From contig LNDP01000024.1 in assembly GCA_001464665.1 (NCBI GenBank), positions 434,001 through 498,000 of the forward strand: 64,000 bases of DNA, read 5' to 3'. A program made the translations under genes and the position numbers. Of the stretch, positions 7,367 to 17,600 are shown piece by piece. The DNA comes from Acidobacteria bacterium Ga0074141. Lineage in GTDB: Bacteria; Acidobacteriota; Blastocatellia; Pyrinomonadales; Pyrinomonadaceae. Position 1 is the first letter of the stretch. Each line of letters starts with the position of its first letter. The notes below the pieces were generated by a model, which saw only the letters and a program-made list of their open reading frames with translations, made no database searches and was not told where the DNA came from.

Positions 7367-8167
7367 ATGTCAGAAAAATTCGATGAACTTGTCGGTGTAA
7401 TGGAGCGGCTTCGTGCACCGGGCGGCTGCCCCTGGGACGCGGAGCAAACCTATGCCTCGCTTTCGCAGTACCTGCTTGAAGAAGCGTACGAGACGTTTGA
7501 CGCCATCCAACACGCAGACGCGACGGGCGACACTGAGCATCTAAAGGAAGAACTCGGCGACCTTTTGCTCCAGGTCGTTTTTCACTCGACCATTGGGAAG
7601 GAACGCGGCGAGTTCACCATCGAAGATGTAGCCGAAGGCGTTGCACGGAAGCTCGTGCTACGCCACCCGCATGTCTTTGGCGATGCGAACCTCGAAACAG
7701 CGAGCGACGTTCTCAACAACTGGGACGAGCTAAAGGCAAATGAACGCAAGGCATCCGGCAAGGTCGAAAAAGCAAAAGGCTCGATCTTGGAAGATGTGCC
7801 CGTGCACTTCCCGGCCCTGCTCGAGGCACTCAAGCTGACAAAAAAGGCGGCAAAGGTCGGATTCGACTGGCCCGACGCAGATCAGATCTTTGAAAAGGCC
7901 GAGGAGGAGATCGGCGAACTGCGGGCGGCCGTAAACTCCAACGACCACGAGAACATTGAAGAAGAGATTGGCGACCTGCTCTTCGTCATCGTGAACCTCG
8001 CCCGGCGTTTAGATGTAGAACCTGAGACGGCCCTGAAACGAACGAACCGAAAGTTTCGGAAGCGGTTTCTTTACGTTGAGGAGCAGATCAAGGACTCAGG
8101 AAATGAACTCGACGGATCGACGCTAGAAGAAATGGACAGGCTCTGGAACGAGGCAAAATCGAAGTAG
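7367..8167 (+). CDS. mazG: Nucleoside triphosphate pyrophosphohydrolase MazG
   Basis: A full-length 266-residue MazG with two tandem MazG folds. The N-terminal half has PWDAEQTYASL, EEAYE and EELGDLLLQVVFH. The C-terminal half has EKAEEEIGEL and EEEIGDLLFVIVNL. The acidic ExxE/ExxD sets bind Mg2+ and hydrolyse (d)NTPs to monophosphates plus pyrophosphate, cleaning non-canonical nucleotides; E. coli MazG also lowers (p)ppGpp. The frame stays open 542 codons upstream, but that part is antisense to two well-supported genes, and the family N-terminus fits MSEKFDELVGVMERLR at 7367. Its 3' end lies nine bases from the 3' end of a MazF-type toxin gene on the opposite strand. Confidence 0.93.
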   Translation: MSEKFDELVGVMERLRAPGGCPWDAEQTYASLSQYLLEEAYETFDAIQHADATGDTEHLKEELGDLLLQVVFHSTIGKERGEFTIEDVAEGVARKLVLRHPHVFGDANLETASDVLNNWDELKANERKASGKVEKAKGSILEDVPVHFPALLEALKLTKKAAKVGFDWPDADQIFEKAEEEIGELRAAVNSNDHENIEEEIGDLLFVIVNLARRLDVEPETALKRTNRKFRKRFLYVEEQIKDSGNELDGSTLEEMDRLWNEAKSK

Positions 8168-8176
8168 GAAATGCGA

Positions 8177-8497
8177 TCATTCAGCGAACATCTCCTGAAG
8201 CACCTCGACCACCTCGGTCTTCGAACGGCCGTCGATCTCGCCGATGCTTTTCACAAGCCGCGATTTGTCGACCGTCCGTATTTGATCGAGGACGATCTGC
8301 CGGTCCGAGTTGAGAAATTCCGTCGCGATACGGGTCGGCAAAGTAGCCGTGGTCGAGGCGATCGGGGCGATGATCACATGACCAAGGCTGCGATTCATCT
8401 CATCGGGCGAGACCACAACGGCGGGACGAGTGTTTTTGGGGTCATCCGAGACCTCCTCGTCAAGATTGACAAGATAAACCTCGAATCGCTTCACCAT
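8177..8497 (-). CDS. MazF/PemK-type toxin (mRNA interferase)
   Basis: A 106-residue protein with the PemK/MazF layout: VKRFEVYLVNLD at the N-terminus, RPAVVVSPDEMNR in the middle, and VIIAPI with VLDQIRTVDKSRL later. These positions form the catalytic SH3-like barrel that cleaves RNA. The expected role is growth arrest when the partner antitoxin is degraded. ATG 8497 is preferred over a GTG at 8503 because AAGGAG lies five bases before it, inside the antitoxin gene. The start overlaps the antitoxin stop by seven bases, the usual translational coupling in such pairs. Confidence 0.9.
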   Translation of the reverse strand: MVKRFEVYLVNLDEEVSDDPKNTRPAVVVSPDEMNRSLGHVIIAPIASTTATLPTRIATEFLNSDRQIVLDQIRTVDKSRLVKSIGEIDGRSKTEVVEVLQEMFAE

Positions 8498-8739
8498 TGC
8501 CACTCCTTTCGGTCAAATGCTCCCGAAGCTTTGATGTCCTCGGAAAGCTCATCGTCAGACTCGGCAAACCTGCTGAAAACCGTGTCCCAATCTCCCCGTG
8601 GCCGCTTCGTTTTTCGGATAAGAATTCCTTCAGGCGTTGCGTGGAGGTCGACCTCGCCGGAGATTCCGGTCTCTTCGAGCATCATTTTCGGAATTCGTAT
8701 TCCCTGAGAGTTCCCGATCTGAATGATCTGAGCTTTCAT
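8491..8739 (-). CDS. MazE/AbrB-type antitoxin
   Basis: An 82-residue protein. Residues 1-45 form a SpoVT/AbrB swapped-hairpin DNA-binding domain (MKAQIIQIGNSQGIRIPKMML, then HATPEGILIRK). The tail of about 35 residues is acidic and tryptophan-containing (DWDTVF...EWQW), fitting the toxin-neutralising segment. It is the first gene of the pair. The upstream bases include TAAT...ATTA half-sites around 8741-8757 that could be the self-repression operator, but this is not certain. Confidence 0.88.
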   Translation of the reverse strand: MKAQIIQIGNSQGIRIPKMMLEETGISGEVDLHATPEGILIRKTKRPRGDWDTVFSRFAESDDELSEDIKASGAFDRKEWQW

Positions 8740-8799
8740 AATTACATTGTGATTACAAAACGCATCTTGGTCAATCGAGAAATGACCCCAGTACTCGAA

Positions 8800-10092
8800 T
8801 CACGATCCCGCCGCGATCGTCTCGGCGCCGTGCATATAAGGCCGCAGCACCTCGGGAATGACGATAGATCCATCAGCCTGCTGATAGTTTTCGAGAACGG
8901 CCAGCCATGTTCGGCCGACAGCAAGCCCGCTACCGTTGAGTGTATGAGCAAATTCCGGCTTCGAGCCGCCCGCCCGTCGGAATCGCAAATTCATTCTCCG
9001 GGCCTGAAAATCGCCGCAGTTCGAGCAGCTCGAGATCTCTCGGTAAGTGTCTTGAGACGGCACCCAGACCTCGATGTCGTAGGTCTTTTGTGCGCCAAAC
9101 CCCATGTCTCCGGTGGACAAGACAACCGTGCGATATGGCAATTTCAAAAGCTGAAGGATCCGTTCGGCGTTCTGTGTAAGCTTTTCATGCTCTTCGGCAG
9201 ATTCTTCCGGCAGGCAGAGCTTGACAAGCTCGACCTTCTCAAACTGATGCTGCCTTATCAGCCCTCGCGTGTCACGACCGTAGCTTCCCGCTTCACTCCG
9301 AAAACACGGAGTGTAGGCCGTGAAATACTTCGGCAATTCAGATGCATCGAGAATCTCTTCGGCGTGATAATTCGTAACCGGGACCTCCGCAGTCGGGATA
9401 AGGGCGAAGCCGCGGTCATCCTTGATGTGAAAAAGATCCTCTTCAAACTTCGGGAGCTGATTCGTCCCAAAAAGCGAGGTTCGGTTGACCAGGAACGGCG
9501 GCATCGTTTCCATGTAGCCATGCTCGCGAGTATGGACATCGAGCATGAAGTTCACCAAGGCTCTCGACAGTCGTGCCCCCGCCCCATTCATTATGGCGAA
9601 GCGCGAACCGGCGATCTTCGTCGCCCGCTCAAAGTCGAGGATACCGAGCGATTCGCCAAGATCGACGTGGTCTTTTATCTCAAAGTCAAAAGTCGTCGGT
9701 TCTCCCCACATTCTGATCTCGACATTTGCCGACTCATCAGAACCGACGGGAACGTCCGCAGCCGGAATATTCGGAAGCCCCGCGAGCAGGTCGCGCATAG
9801 CAGATTCGGCGGCCTCGCGTTTGTCATCAAGTTCGGCCTGGGTGGCCTTAAACCCGGCGACTTCGGTTTTCATCGCCTCGGCTTCGTCCCGCTTTCCCGA
9901 TTTCATCAGTTCGCCTATCTCTTTGCTCGCGGAATTTCGCCGCTGGTTGATGGCGTCCGATTCGCTTATAAGCCTTCGCCGCTCAACGTCCAGCTCAGAA
10001 AACCGGTCCAAAACATCGGTCGGGAAATTGCGATTCTCAAGTGCGGTCTTTACGTCAGCCAAATGCTCTCTGACGAAGTTAAGGTCAAGCAT
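8800..10092 (-). CDS. serS: Seryl-tRNA synthetase
   Basis: A 430-residue class II aminoacyl-tRNA synthetase that charges tRNA-Ser with serine. Residues 1-110 form the tRNA-binding helical arm ([10 protein letters not shown], then coiled-coil ELDVERRRL and AELDDKREA). The catalytic core shows motif 2 ([18 protein letters not shown]) and motif 3 ([15 protein letters not shown]). The TAEVP serine-binding segment is present ([10 protein letters not shown]). The length is usual for bacteria. It is divergent from galU with 95 bases between the starts, and transcribed toward the toxin-antitoxin pair. Confidence 0.97.
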   Translation of the reverse strand: MLDLNFVREHLADVKTALENRNFPTDVLDRFSELDVERRRLISESDAINQRRNSASKEIGELMKSGKRDEAEAMKTEVAGFKATQAELDDKREAAESAMRDLLAGLPNIPAADVPVGSDESANVEIRMWGEPTTFDFEIKDHVDLGESLGILDFERATKIAGSRFAIMNGAGARLSRALVNFMLDVHTREHGYMETMPPFLVNRTSLFGTNQLPKFEEDLFHIKDDRGFALIPTAEVPVTNYHAEEILDASELPKYFTAYTPCFRSEAGSYGRDTRGLIRQHQFEKVELVKLCLPEESAEEHEKLTQNAERILQLLKLPYRTVVLSTGDMGFGAQKTYDIEVWVPSQDTYREISSCSNCGDFQARRMNLRFRRAGGSKPEFAHTLNGSGLAVGRTWLAVLENYQQADGSIVIPEVLRPYMHGAETIAAGS

Positions 10093-10187
10093 AGGATTAT
10101 GTTCGAAACGGTCGTTTGTTTCGCTTTGCGAAAAACTTTAAACTTATGGTTTTCAAGGGCGCGACATCATAATTTAGCAGTCTTTTT

Positions 10188-11057
10188 ATGGCTCAAACAA
10201 TTCGTAAAGCAATTTTCCCGGCAGCCGGCCTCGGCACGCGATTTCTTCCAGCCACGAAAGCGTCTCCAAAGGAAATGCTTCCGCTTGTGGATAAACCGCT
10301 TATTCAATATGCGGTTGAAGAGGCCGTGGCATCCGGTTGTGAATCGCTTTTGATCATCACAGGCCGTGATAAGAGCGCGATTGAGAACCACTTTGATATC
10401 TCCTTCGAGCTTGAGCAGTTGTTGAAGGAAAAGGGCAAGACGGAGTTGTTCGAACAGGTCCGCGCGATTTCGGAGATCGCGAGGATCAGCTACACGAGGC
10501 AAAAGCAGGCTCTCGGCTTGGGGCATGCGATCTATCAAGCAAAGGACTTTGTTGGTTCCGAGCCATTTGCCGCGTTGCTTGCCGACGATGTTGTAGATGC
10601 AGAGCGGCCGGCGTTGCGTCAAATGATGGACGTTTACGAAAAGTACGAATCGCCCGTCATCGCGACAATGCAGGTTCCCGGCGAGGCAATTTCAAGGTTT
10701 GGTGTGATAGACGCGGAAGAGGTAGAACCCGGCGTATTCCAGATCAAGGACATGGTTGAAAAGCCGGCCTATGCAGAAGCTCCGTCCGATCTGGCAATAA
10801 TCGGGAGATATATTTTCACTCCGGATATTTTCGATGCGATCGAACGAACAGAACCCGGAGCCGGCGGCGAGATACAGATAACCGACGCGATGCGCATCTC
10901 TCTCAAGGAAAGACCATTTTATGCAGTAAAGCTCGAGGGCACGCGCCATGATGCGGGAGATAAACTCGGCTTTTTAATAGCGACCGTCGAATACGCCCTA
11001 AAGCGAGAGGACCTCGGCGGCCCGTTCCGCGAGTATCTGAAAGACCTGGATCTCTAG
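10188..11057 (+). CDS. galU: UTP-glucose-1-phosphate uridylyltransferase
   Basis: A 289-residue GalU that makes UDP-glucose from UTP and glucose-1-phosphate for glycan and envelope synthesis. The nucleotide-binding signature is at residues 9-35 (AAGLGTRFLPATKASPKEML, then VDKPLIQYAVEEA). LLADDVV, the family version of the metal-binding aspartate segment, is near residue 129. VEKP and GRYIFTPDIF follow in the expected order. The start is fixed by the proximity of the conserved N-terminus; no strong ribosome site is visible. It is convergent with the MFS gene, the two stops overlapping by four bases. Confidence 0.95.
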   Translation: MAQTIRKAIFPAAGLGTRFLPATKASPKEMLPLVDKPLIQYAVEEAVASGCESLLIITGRDKSAIENHFDISFELEQLLKEKGKTELFEQVRAISEIARISYTRQKQALGLGHAIYQAKDFVGSEPFAALLADDVVDAERPALRQMMDVYEKYESPVIATMQVPGEAISRFGVIDAEEVEPGVFQIKDMVEKPAYAEAPSDLAIIGRYIFTPDIFDAIERTEPGAGGEIQITDAMRISLKERPFYAVKLEGTRHDAGDKLGFLIATVEYALKREDLGGPFREYLKDLDL

Positions 11058-12253
11058 CGTTTCGTCCGACGAGCGGCGATCAATACGATTGCCGCTTGCA
11101 ACCCAAACAACGAGATCACCGCTGCTACAAGTATCAGCATACCGTAGCGAAGATCGCGGGAGACTGACGAGACCGCACCTATTCCCCATGTGACGGCAGT
11201 AGCACCGATCGTTCCGGCTATAAAAAGCGGCGTTGCCTTTCGAGCGGCCTCGGGCCCGAACGAATTATAGAATCGAGATACGTTGGTGGGGAAGATCCAT
11301 GATGTTCCGATGCCTGCGATCACTGATCCAATGTTCAGTGTATTCAGATCGCCGGCGTTCAATACAAACCCAAGCCCCACCATTATGAGAGAAAGTCCGA
11401 GGGCGATCGCCTGATTCTCACTTAGATAGCGAAACAAGATCGGCCCGATCGCCCGACCCGCGACGAAAAACAGGAAGTACAGGAATGTTGGCGAAATTAC
11501 CGAGGTCACAGGCTCGCCGGCGATCCGTTCTGAATACGTCGTGATCCAGCCGCCCATGCCGCTTTCGAAACCAACATGGACGAAATGAAATGCTGCGATC
11601 GCCCACGCAAGCGGCATAGTCCAGATATGCGAGGCTTCGTCAGCATCCGAGACCGGACGGTTCTCTCGCTTGGGAGATGCCCGTACGAGTGAGATAGCGA
11701 TCGCACTTCCAGCGAGCGGGATGGCAAGAAAGAGCGTTGTGAAAAGAAGTCCGTTGGATGCGTCAGAAGTCAGGTCGACGAATGGTTTCGCAGCGATGGC
11801 ACCTGCCCCCCAATAAAAGTTGAGCAGGCTAAGGGCAGAGGCCGTCCGGTGAAGATTCATCTCCAAAACCAAAAGGTTTATTGCCGGAAGCGTAATGCCG
11901 ATCCCGATTCCGTTGAGAACGAAGCCCGCAAGCACGAGCGAGAGATCGCCTGCGTTCATCATCAAAATACCGGCAGCCATCGCGGCCGCGCCGAGTGCAG
12001 TTGCTTGCTTGAGCTTTGTTCGCCTGCCAAAGTAGCCGGAAACGAGCGTGCCCGCGACTGAGCCCGCGAACTGTGCCGGAAAGAAGAGAGCGAGTTGCCC
12101 GTCCGAGAGCGAAAAGGTGCGTTCGAAATATGGGAGAACCTGACCGATCAGAACCGTGCCGATCCCGGAGAGAAAAAACACGATGTGAAGGATCGGACTT
12201 GCGAGCCGACTCGTTTCGCGTTTTCGTTCATCGAAATTTTCTTCGGCCGACAT
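11054..12253 (-). CDS. Major facilitator superfamily transporter
   Basis: A 399-residue integral membrane protein with about twelve hydrophobic segments in two sets of six, separated by a hydrophilic middle loop near residues 200-215 (RASPKRENRPVSDADE). GYFGRRTKLKQ near residue 75 matches the MFS loop 2-3 signature. The general shape recalls the FucP/YfkF-type sugar or drug branch, but substrate cannot be assigned. The stop overlaps galU by four bases on the opposite strand. The permease gene upstream on the same strand ends 24 bases before its start, so they may be co-transcribed. Confidence 0.85.
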   Translation of the reverse strand: MSAEENFDERKRETSRLASPILHIVFFLSGIGTVLIGQVLPYFERTFSLSDGQLALFFPAQFAGSVAGTLVSGYFGRRTKLKQATALGAAAMAAGILMMNAGDLSLVLAGFVLNGIGIGITLPAINLLVLEMNLHRTASALSLLNFYWGAGAIAAKPFVDLTSDASNGLLFTTLFLAIPLAGSAIAISLVRASPKRENRPVSDADEASHIWTMPLAWAIAAFHFVHVGFESGMGGWITTYSERIAGEPVTSVISPTFLYFLFFVAGRAIGPILFRYLSENQAIALGLSLIMVGLGFVLNAGDLNTLNIGSVIAGIGTSWIFPTNVSRFYNSFGPEAARKATPLFIAGTIGATAVTWGIGAVSSVSRDLRYGMLILVAAVISLFGLQAAIVLIAARRTKR

Positions 12254-12277
12254 AATCAGAAAGACGCGGTCCGGCGA

Positions 12278-13414
12278 TCAAAGCAGACGCAAATTCGCCA
12301 ATGGTTTAACTCGAGCCGCTTTCATCGCCGGAAGCAATCCAGCCAAGGCCGAGAGAACCACTATACCGGCGACCGCGAGAAGTGTCTCGCTTACACTCGA
12401 ACTTACCGTTACCGCTCGCAACGGGCTCCCTTCAGCAAGCTTGAGAATAAAGGCCGCCGGGTCGGTCGTCGCGAAAACCAAATGGAGCAGGGCGATTCCG
12501 ATCAGCGAGCCGGATAAAGCGATCGCGGCGGACTGGAGCAAGACCATCAAGGCAATTGAACTGCTTCGCAGTCCCATGGTTCGAAGAACGGCAATATCAT
12601 GGGAGCGTTCACGGACGAGGACGGTAGTAGCAACCAGCAAACTAAGAATTCCGACCGCGGCGAGCAGCGACACAACTGCAAGAGCAAAACGCTTGGCGGA
12701 TCGAATTGAGTCGAGCATGGCACGATTCGACCGCTCCCAGGAGAGAACCTCAAACCCATTCCCGACAAGTGCCGCAACCTTTGCGGCGATGATCTCAGAT
12801 GACAATGGGTCGGCGAGGTGCACCTCGATCCCCTGCGGCGTGAACACCTCTTGGCCAACGATCGCCGCATATTCTCGGGTCGAAACGGCTATCTGGCCGG
12901 AATCTTCTTGGTAAAGGCCTGTGGAGCTTATGCCATTTACACGGACTCGGACACGCCTGAGTTCTCCGTCTTGTCCCAAAAGCAAAAGTTCTGCTTCTTC
13001 GCCGGCTTTGATCTCGAGCTTGCTTGCCAAAAGGTCACCGAACTCAACCCCGGAATCCATATCCTCGTGCGTTTTCACCAAAACGAACTGAGACTGGCCA
13101 TTCGCTGTGATCATCGCATTGGCCGACGAGGCGAAACGGGCATTCTGAACTCCGTTAACCGTCCCCGTCAGAGCCTTTACGGTCTTGAGATCAGCGCTGG
13201 TCACATCGCCGATAGGCGTAACGACGATGTGCGGCACGGATCTGGTCAGGGTCGAAATTAGTGAACTTTCAAATGCAGTAGAAAGTGCAAGAGCAAAAAG
13301 AAAGGCGAAAACGCCGATCGCGATGATCAATGCGACCCCTATCGTAGTAAAGCGCGCCAAGCCGCCTCTTTTGAGACTTAGAAAGCGAAGTGCGAGCTTT
13401 AGGACGAGCGGCAT
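12278..13414 (-). CDS. FtsX/LolC-type ABC transporter permease
   Basis: A 378-residue protein with the MacB/LolCE layout. One membrane segment lies at residues 20-50 (TIGVALIIAIGVFAFLFALAL), followed by a periplasmic domain of about 190 residues. Three membrane helices close the protein, with the FtsX signature DIAVLRTMGLRSSSI between the first two. Such permeases work with a cytoplasmic ATPase to move lipoproteins, drugs or signals mechanically. No ATP-binding subunit gene is adjacent, so the partner must be encoded elsewhere. LolE/LolC is possible, but the usual neighbour lolD is missing, so only the family is assigned. Confidence 0.8.
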   Translation of the reverse strand: MPLVLKLALRFLSLKRGGLARFTTIGVALIIAIGVFAFLFALALSTAFESSLISTLTRSVPHIVVTPIGDVTSADLKTVKALTGTVNGVQNARFASSANAMITANGQSQFVLVKTHEDMDSGVEFGDLLASKLEIKAGEEAELLLLGQDGELRRVRVRVNGISSTGLYQEDSGQIAVSTREYAAIVGQEVFTPQGIEVHLADPLSSEIIAAKVAALVGNGFEVLSWERSNRAMLDSIRSAKRFALAVVSLLAAVGILSLLVATTVLVRERSHDIAVLRTMGLRSSSIALMVLLQSAAIALSGSLIGIALLHLVFATTDPAAFILKLAEGSPLRAVTVSSSVSETLLAVAGIVVLSALAGLLPAMKAARVKPLANLRLL

Positions 13415-13529
13415 CGCCTCATTGTAAGGGCAGATGATTCAATTGTTAACCTGGCCTGACGTTCGCAATGAACATTGAGTTTCGATAGAATCGCTTTTTG
13501 GCCACAAAGTTGAGATCTGAAAGTAATCA

Positions 13530-14660
13530 ATGCCCTTGAGCACCATAGAAGAAGCAGCAAATGATATCCGAAACGGCCGGATGATCATCATTGTTGACGA
13601 TGAGGACCGTGAAAATGAGGGTGACCTCGTTTGTGCGGCCGAAAAGGTCACGCCGGAAATGATCAACTTCATGGCTACCCATGGCCGCGGACTTATCTGC
13701 CTTCCGCTTACAGAAGAAAGGTGCGACGAGTTGAACCTAACGCCGCAGGCAACAGAGAACACGTCGAGCATGGGAACTGCCTTCACTATCTCGATCGAAG
13801 CCAGAGAGGGCGTCACGACTGGAATATCTGCTGCAGACCGTGCAAAAACTATCCTGACCGCCGTGGATCCGGCAACTAAACCATCAGACCTTGCAAGGCC
13901 GGGGCATGTTTTCCCGCTACGAGCAAAACGGGGCGGGGTCCTGGTCCGCGTTGGCCAGACCGAAGCAAGCGTCGACATAGCAAGGATCGCCGGACTTAAC
14001 CCATCGGCCGTTATCTGCGAGATAATGAATGACGACGGCACAATGGCCCGGATGCCAGAGCTTGAGCGTTTTGCAGCGTTGCACGGACTAAAGATCGTAT
14101 CGGTGGCCGAACTTGTTCGCTATAGAGTGGAACGCGAACCGCTCGTCCGTCGCGTTGTTGAGGCCCTAGTGCCGACGTCATATGGCGAGTTCTCTGCTGT
14201 GATCTTTGAGAATCTGGTCAATGGGGAAACGCATGTTGGCCTGACCATGGGCGACATTTCGGATACAACCGAGCCTATATTGGTTCGCGTCCAAACGGAA
14301 AATGTGACCTTCGCAATGTTTGGTTGCACATTAGGCGAAGCTGCACCGGCAATCAACAGTTCGTTAAAGAAGATCGCCGAAATCGGTCGGGGGGCGATCA
14401 TTTATCTTCGCCAACGCGATAACCACCTGGACTTGGTCAATCAACTCCGCACGTATGCCGTGATGCAGAAAAAAGGTATTGATTTCCAGAGTGCAAAACG
14501 CGAAACTGGTTATGGAAAGATTCATGATTATGGGATCGGTGCCCAAATATTGAAAGATCTTGGGATCAAGAAGATTCGGCTTTTGTCCGACCATCCCCCA
14601 AGGATCAATGCTCTTGAGGCCTTTGGCCTCGAGATAGTTGAGACAGTTGGCCTACAATAG
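13530..14660 (+). CDS. ribB: RibBA-type protein with degenerate GTP cyclohydrolase II half (RibBX-like)
   Basis: 376 residues. The N-terminal half is DHBP synthase, which makes the four-carbon riboflavin precursor from ribulose-5-phosphate: [11 protein letters not shown] at 23-33, [10 protein letters not shown] at 51-60, [11 protein letters not shown] at 123-133. One known metal ligand, the histidine of GHTEA in E. coli RibB (His153), is Gln143 here (GQTEA). The C-terminal half aligns along its length with GTP cyclohydrolase II, but all three zinc cysteines are gone: HSEC is QTEN (N258), and the CDC positions are G269 and A271. The EGRGIG segment is also lost (QRDNHLD). Such hybrids without cyclohydrolase activity have been called RibBX. 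An intact ribA is at 51855. No FMN riboswitch is seen upstream. Confidence 0.88.
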   Translation: MPLSTIEEAANDIRNGRMIIIVDDEDRENEGDLVCAAEKVTPEMINFMATHGRGLICLPLTEERCDELNLTPQATENTSSMGTAFTISIEAREGVTTGISAADRAKTILTAVDPATKPSDLARPGHVFPLRAKRGGVLVRVGQTEASVDIARIAGLNPSAVICEIMNDDGTMARMPELERFAALHGLKIVSVAELVRYRVEREPLVRRVVEALVPTSYGEFSAVIFENLVNGETHVGLTMGDISDTTEPILVRVQTENVTFAMFGCTLGEAAPAINSSLKKIAEIGRGAIIYLRQRDNHLDLVNQLRTYAVMQKKGIDFQSAKRETGYGKIHDYGIGAQILKDLGIKKIRLLSDHPPRINALEAFGLEIVETVGLQ

Positions 14661-14686
14661 GCCTGCTCTGTCTATTGGCTTTTAGA

Positions 14687-17600
14687 ATGCCTGAGGAATT
14701 AGATACTCGGCAAGACGCGGCTCCGCCGTCTGCACCCGACCCGCCCGCGAAGCGTACCTTCCTCGCCGGGAAATGGCTCCGGATCATATTGATCGGCGGC
14801 GGGGTATTCGTTCTGCTCATCGCCCTAATCGCCATGCTTCTTTTTCGTGGGGGCGCGGCAGACACATACGTAAAAAATCAGTTCCGGGACAAGATGGAGT
14901 ATATTGGCGTTGTTTTCGACGCCGATGTTTTCAGGCTTAATGTCTTCCCGCTCGAACTCGAACTTAAGAACGCAACCTTCAACGACCGCGTATCCGGAGA
15001 AAAACTTTTCTTCATCCGAGATGTAAGGATCGGGCTGACCATTCTGGACCTATTTGCCTGGCAGACATCGCGGGAGATCTCGGTGGATTCTACGGAGATC
15101 AATGGAGCCGAGGTCTGGGTCCGGTTCGATGAGAACGGTAGGTCAAATTTCGCAAATCTCGTTTCTGATGAGCGTGAGTCGAGCCTGAGCCTCAAATATG
15201 ATTCGATCAGCTTTTTGCTATTGGATTCCGTAGTTCACTTCAACGACGCTTCCCGAAAGATCGAGGCAGATGCTCGGAACCTGACGCTTAGCATTAGGCC
15301 GACCGAAGAGCCACTTTTGGATCGTCCTTCGCGATTTCTTTTCGAGCTCGAATCGACCGACTCTTTTTTCACCTACGACGGCAGCCGCTTAGAAGACGTT
15401 CGGATACGGGCGACTGGGATCGCAGATCCTGAATCCGCGGATATTTCCGAACTCCGCATCGATACTCCGATCGGTTTCTCGATACTGAGCGGCCGGCTGA
15501 CGGACTGGCAAAATTTTACCTACGACCTCAACATCGAATCATCGGTTGATCTGACACAAACATCGACCATCTTTCCCCTTGGCACGACTCTGCGAGGCGT
15601 TGGCAATTTCAAAGGGCGCGTCAACGGAACGGGGACGAACTACCGCGTCGAAGGAAATATCACCTCAGAAGCTTTATCGGCGGACGGAGTTTACCTTCGC
15701 GCGGTCGATGTCGCCGCCACCGTTGCAGGCACAAATTCACAATACGAGGCGAACGGACAGGCGGTCGCGGAGCTTTTTACATTCGAGGATTTCCGCATCG
15801 AGTTTCCTCGAATTGCGGGCAACGTCCGGGGAACCGGCACGGATTTCCGTTGGGTAGGCGAGCTGCAGGCGGCGGCTGCGAAATCGGGTTCCATAACTCT
15901 CGGCGGGCTTTTTCTTTCCGACGCAGTTGCGGAACTTCGGGACCGACGCCTGGATGCCTCGGCGGGAAACGGGCGAGCTCAATTGTTCTCGGTAGCGGAT
16001 AATCGATTCACTGATTTTCGTGCCCAGGGCCTCCGGGTCTCAGTCGATGGCGGGACCACATCGCTCTCCGCTTTGACTGCTCAGGCAAATTCGCTCCAGA
16101 CCGATGATTACAACATAGACGGAGTTAGCGGGCGAGATCTTCGTGTTAGGAGTTCGGGCGAAACTACCACAGTCGATATCGATGGGCTTCAGGCTCGCGA
16201 GGCGAGCATTGGCGATGCTCGCTTGCGAAATCTGACGGCACGCGATTTTGAGCTCAAAGACGCGCCGGCCTCGACGGACCTGACCCTTCGGGACCTAACG
16301 GCTGACCGGTTGGACTCGGGCAATAACCGGGTCGAGGGCATCAAGGCGGACACCGTTTCGGTGAGTGGCGGAGGGCCGAACACAGTAGTCTATTCCGACC
16401 GCCTGAGGCTCGCTCGTGTCGATGCGGACGGCGTTGTTCTCGGCAGCCTGAATATTGCCGGGGTTCGGTTGACGATTCGCGAGGGTAGGGTGGAGGCCCG
16501 GTCCGAGGATATTGACGCCGGAACGGTGATGTTGACCGAGAGTGAGACCTTTCCGGAAGGCGGAACGATAGAGAATGTCATCGCTGCAAGGCCGGTCTAT
16601 GTTCTGGAGCCGTCAGGGCGATATCGGGCGACTGCGGATATGAGCATCGGCGGCGGGACACTGGGCAGTATTAACCTTGGATCAGCCCGCTCAAGCGTCG
16701 TCATTACGAACGAGCGAGCGGAGCTCAATGACCTCGTCGCACAGGTGATGGATGGTGAGGTCGCGGGCCAGGCAACGATCGCTCTCAATTCGAGGGCCGA
16801 CTCCAAGTTCAACGCTAATTTCACCTCGCTCGACATCTCGAAGCTGATCGCACTCCAGTCTGGCCGGATCGTACCCATCGAAGGCCGGGCGACCGGACGT
16901 GTCGATGTTTCGATGAGGGGAACCGACTTCCGAACTGCATCGGGTGATATCAACGCTGACATCGCAGCTTCCGCAGGCGACGAAGCAAACGGACGCATCC
17001 CATTGAGCGGCTCCCTGAGGGTTAAAGCAGACCAGGGGCTTCTCAACGTCGAGGACGCTAAGCTCAACACCGGAAAAACTGAACTCGCGGCAACCGGCCG
17101 CTTCGATCTGCTTGGCTCGGATTCCGATCTTGCACTCACCCTTCGCTCGTCCGATGCATCCGAAACTGAGCGGATGCTCCGCATACTCGACGTCTCTCCC
17201 GGATTGACCGAACAACTAGATCTTTATCGGGTGGTCTTAAGAGACGACCTGGCTTTCGACGGCAAAATCACCGGAAGCCTCGCCGAGCCTGAGTTCAAAG
17301 GCAATGTTGAGTTCGAGTCTATCGCTCTCCGGGAACAAGAGCTGGGCCGCCTCTCAGCCAACATTAATGTCTCGGCGTTAGGGGTGTTCATTTCGGATGG
17401 CAAACTTCTCGAGGTCGAAGGCGGACAATTGGATTTCGATGTTCAGATCCCAGCAGCCGGGTTGAACAATACATCGGTGACCGCTCAGCTCAATAACATC
17501 AGTGCGGGAAGGCTCCTGACCGCAATCCCAATAGACCTGCCTGAATCGCTACGGGCATTACGAGGGAACACCTCGGGTAAGGTCGAACTCCGTGGGCTAC

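Noticed and set aside
10093-10187. Clear divergent promoters between serS and galU
   Set aside because: AT-rich hexamers such as CATAAT are present but no pair with proper spacing stood out enough to report.
8497-10353. A 618-codon plus-strand frame opposite the antitoxin and serS
   Set aside because: It is the reverse of a canonical seryl-tRNA synthetase and its translation has no recognisable domain.
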